From a virus, in the IMG/VR virus record IMGVR_UViG_3300032241_002402, positions 1 to 29,702 of that record: DNA of 29,702 nucleotides; one strand, written 5' to 3'. Position numbers and translations under genes: made by a program. Below are positions 28,848 through 29,702 of this stretch, in pieces; within the stretch, counting starts at the first letter, position 1; the number at the start of each line of letters is the position of its first letter. The notes beneath the pieces were generated by a model. The model was not told the origin of the DNA and ran no database searches. It was given only the letters and a program-made list of their open reading frames with translations.

Positions 28848-29043
28848 TACTGCTGTGCGTAGCTTGGCCAAGGCCATCAGCTGGCGTATAACCGGAACCA
28901 TAGATACCTTTGTGATTAGCTGGATTATCACTGGCGAGCCTTTGCTGGCCAGTGGTATTGCTCTCACAGAAATCATGACCAAAGTAGGACTATATTGGCT
29001 ACATGAACGAGTCTGGACTAGAATCTCCTGGGGGCGACTGTAA
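28840..29043 (+). CDS. DUF2061 membrane protein
   Basis: A 67-residue membrane protein with the DUF2061 signature: LAKAISWRITGTIDTFVISW, an ITGEPLLASGIALTEIMTK helix and the ending GLYWLHERVWTRISWG. Two membrane helices are expected. The TTG start at 28840 overlaps the previous stop by 8 bases and places the domain start correctly; the open frame extends further upstream but inside the fusion gene. The function of DUF2061 is unknown. Its place behind the APS-kinase fusion suggests a link to the same sulfur-related unit, which is inference. Confidence 0.8.
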   Translation: MSDTAVRSLAKAISWRITGTIDTFVISWIITGEPLLASGIALTEIMTKVGLYWLHERVWTRISWGRL

Positions 29044-29053
29044 CATTTGATCT

Positions 29054-29061
29054 GCTAAATA
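29054..29061 (+). promoter_or_regulatory. T4-late-type promoter (GCTAAATA) for the GH19 gene
   Basis: GCTAAATA matches the late octamer at 6 of 8 positions. Predicted initiation near 29067 leaves a 22-base leader with AAGAGG (29073-29078) before ATG 29089. Confidence 0.55.
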
Positions 29062-29088
29062 TTGGTATCAACAAGAGGTATCAATACA

Positions 29089-29700
29089 ATGCAAATTACA
29101 CAAGAACAACTAAGTCAGATTCTGCCAGGCAATCCCTACATCGAACACTGGTGTGATGCCCTGAACAAAATCTTACCAGATTATGATATCACTACACCCC
29201 AGCGTGTAGCGGCATTTTTAGGTGAAACCTATGTGGAGTCAGCTGGTTATACAGCCCTACACGAAAACTTGAACTACACAGCACAGAGTCTTTGCCGTGT
29301 ATGGACCAGTCATTTTACTCCAGATATTGCAGACCAGTATGCTCACAATCCCGAACGGATTGCCAATCGTGCCTATGCTGGACGTATGGGCAACGGTGAC
29401 GAAGCATCGGGTGATGGCTGGAAATTTTGCGGCCGCGGATTAATTCAAGTTACCGGTCGTTCTAACTATCAAGCATTTGCTGATTCACTACAAATGAATA
29501 TTGACGATGTTCCTGCATTCTTAGCTACATTTGAAGGTGCTGTTCAGTCAGCTTGCTGGTTCTGGGAAAACAACAACTTAAATCAATATGCCGATTCGGG
29601 CAATATCAAAGAACTTAGTATTAAAATCAACGGTGGCGAATTAGGGTTACCTGAACGTGAACAACATTGTACACGTGCTTATCAGATCTTGAGTGCATAA
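29089..29700 (+). CDS. Glycoside hydrolase family 19 (chitinase/lysozyme-like) endolysin
   Basis: A 203-residue GH19 enzyme that cuts beta-1,4 glycosidic bonds; in phages of Gram-negative hosts these serve as peptidoglycan-degrading endolysins. FLGETYVESAGYTALHENLN carries the candidate catalytic glutamates (E50 and E59), followed by NRAYAGRMGNGDEASGDGWK, FCGRGLIQVTGRSNYQAFA, and a SACWFWENNNLNQYAD segment typical of the family. It has no signal peptide, so it would need a holin or another export route. ATG 29089 with AAGAGG (29073-29078) is preferred over TTG 29062. It is the second muralytic gene in the window and lies near the right edge. Confidence 0.9.
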   Translation: MQITQEQLSQILPGNPYIEHWCDALNKILPDYDITTPQRVAAFLGETYVESAGYTALHENLNYTAQSLCRVWTSHFTPDIADQYAHNPERIANRAYAGRMGNGDEASGDGWKFCGRGLIQVTGRSNYQAFADSLQMNIDDVPAFLATFEGAVQSACWFWENNNLNQYADSGNIKELSIKINGGELGLPEREQHCTRAYQILSA

Positions 29701-29702
29701 TG

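Noticed and set aside
1-29702. tRNA genes
   Set aside because: I searched by eye for T-arm GTTCRA contexts with matching acceptor stems and found none convincing; a covariance-model search would be decisive.

Overview
This window looks like part of a lytic, T4-like tailed-phage genome, probably a myovirus of an aquatic proteobacterium. The support is a gp44-type clamp-loader ATPase, a PhoH-like ATPase, a GroES-like co-chaperonin, long Gly-Asn repeat tail-fibre genes, and a T4-type late promoter octamer (consensus TATAAATA) ahead of many genes. Genes are tightly packed, with many ATGA or TGATG overlaps. I saw no tRNA, rRNA, CRISPR array, insertion sequence or attachment site. Terminase, capsid and tail-sheath genes are not in this window. 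A secreted TctC/Bug-type solute receptor hints at a betaproteobacterial host, because that family is most expanded there; this is only an inference.

Layout. 1-1044: a partial gene, a SleB-type cell-wall hydrolase and a small membrane protein. 1049-2951: a small gene behind a consensus sigma70 promoter, a GIY-YIG-like nuclease, an HNH nuclease and a phage-borne translation initiation factor IF-1. 2953-4648 (minus): an SGNH-hydrolase-like gene and a compact AMP-forming (ANL) ligase, with a second SGNH-like gene divergent at 4675. 5376-6241: superoxide dismutase plus an A-type Fe-S carrier. 6299-14877: five tail/fibre structural genes, rich in internal repeats and mostly under TATAAATA-type promoters. 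14922-18080: small T4-like conserved genes, including a stub that resembles the GRGS segment of bacterial DNA polymerase III alpha, a GroES-like protein and several tiny ORFs. 18077-21236: clamp loader gp44, two radical SAM enzymes and a conserved 93-residue protein. 21268-22604: a HAD-like phosphatase convergent with phoH. 22789-24616: two conserved phage proteins and a third SGNH-like protein. 24592-29043: accessory cargo made of a methyltransferase, a periplasmic solute receptor, two sulfotransferase-like P-loop proteins, a 2-oxoglutarate oxygenase, an APS-kinase/nucleotidyltransferase fusion and a DUF2061 membrane protein. 29089-29700: a GH19 endolysin-like enzyme.

How the parts may work together. 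Two promoter classes are visible: sigma70-like (TTGAC[AC], 17-base spacer, TATAAT-like) and T4-late-like (TATAAATA). In several cases the start codon sits exactly where transcription should begin, which predicts leaderless mRNAs. That is notable in a phage carrying its own IF-1. The 25-29 kb cargo could make activated sulfate (PAPS) and use it in sulfotransfer, while the TctC-type receptor could alter nutrient capture by the infected cell. Superoxide dismutase with the Fe-S carrier suggests protection or repair of metal enzymes during infection. Lysis enzymes occur at both ends of the window.
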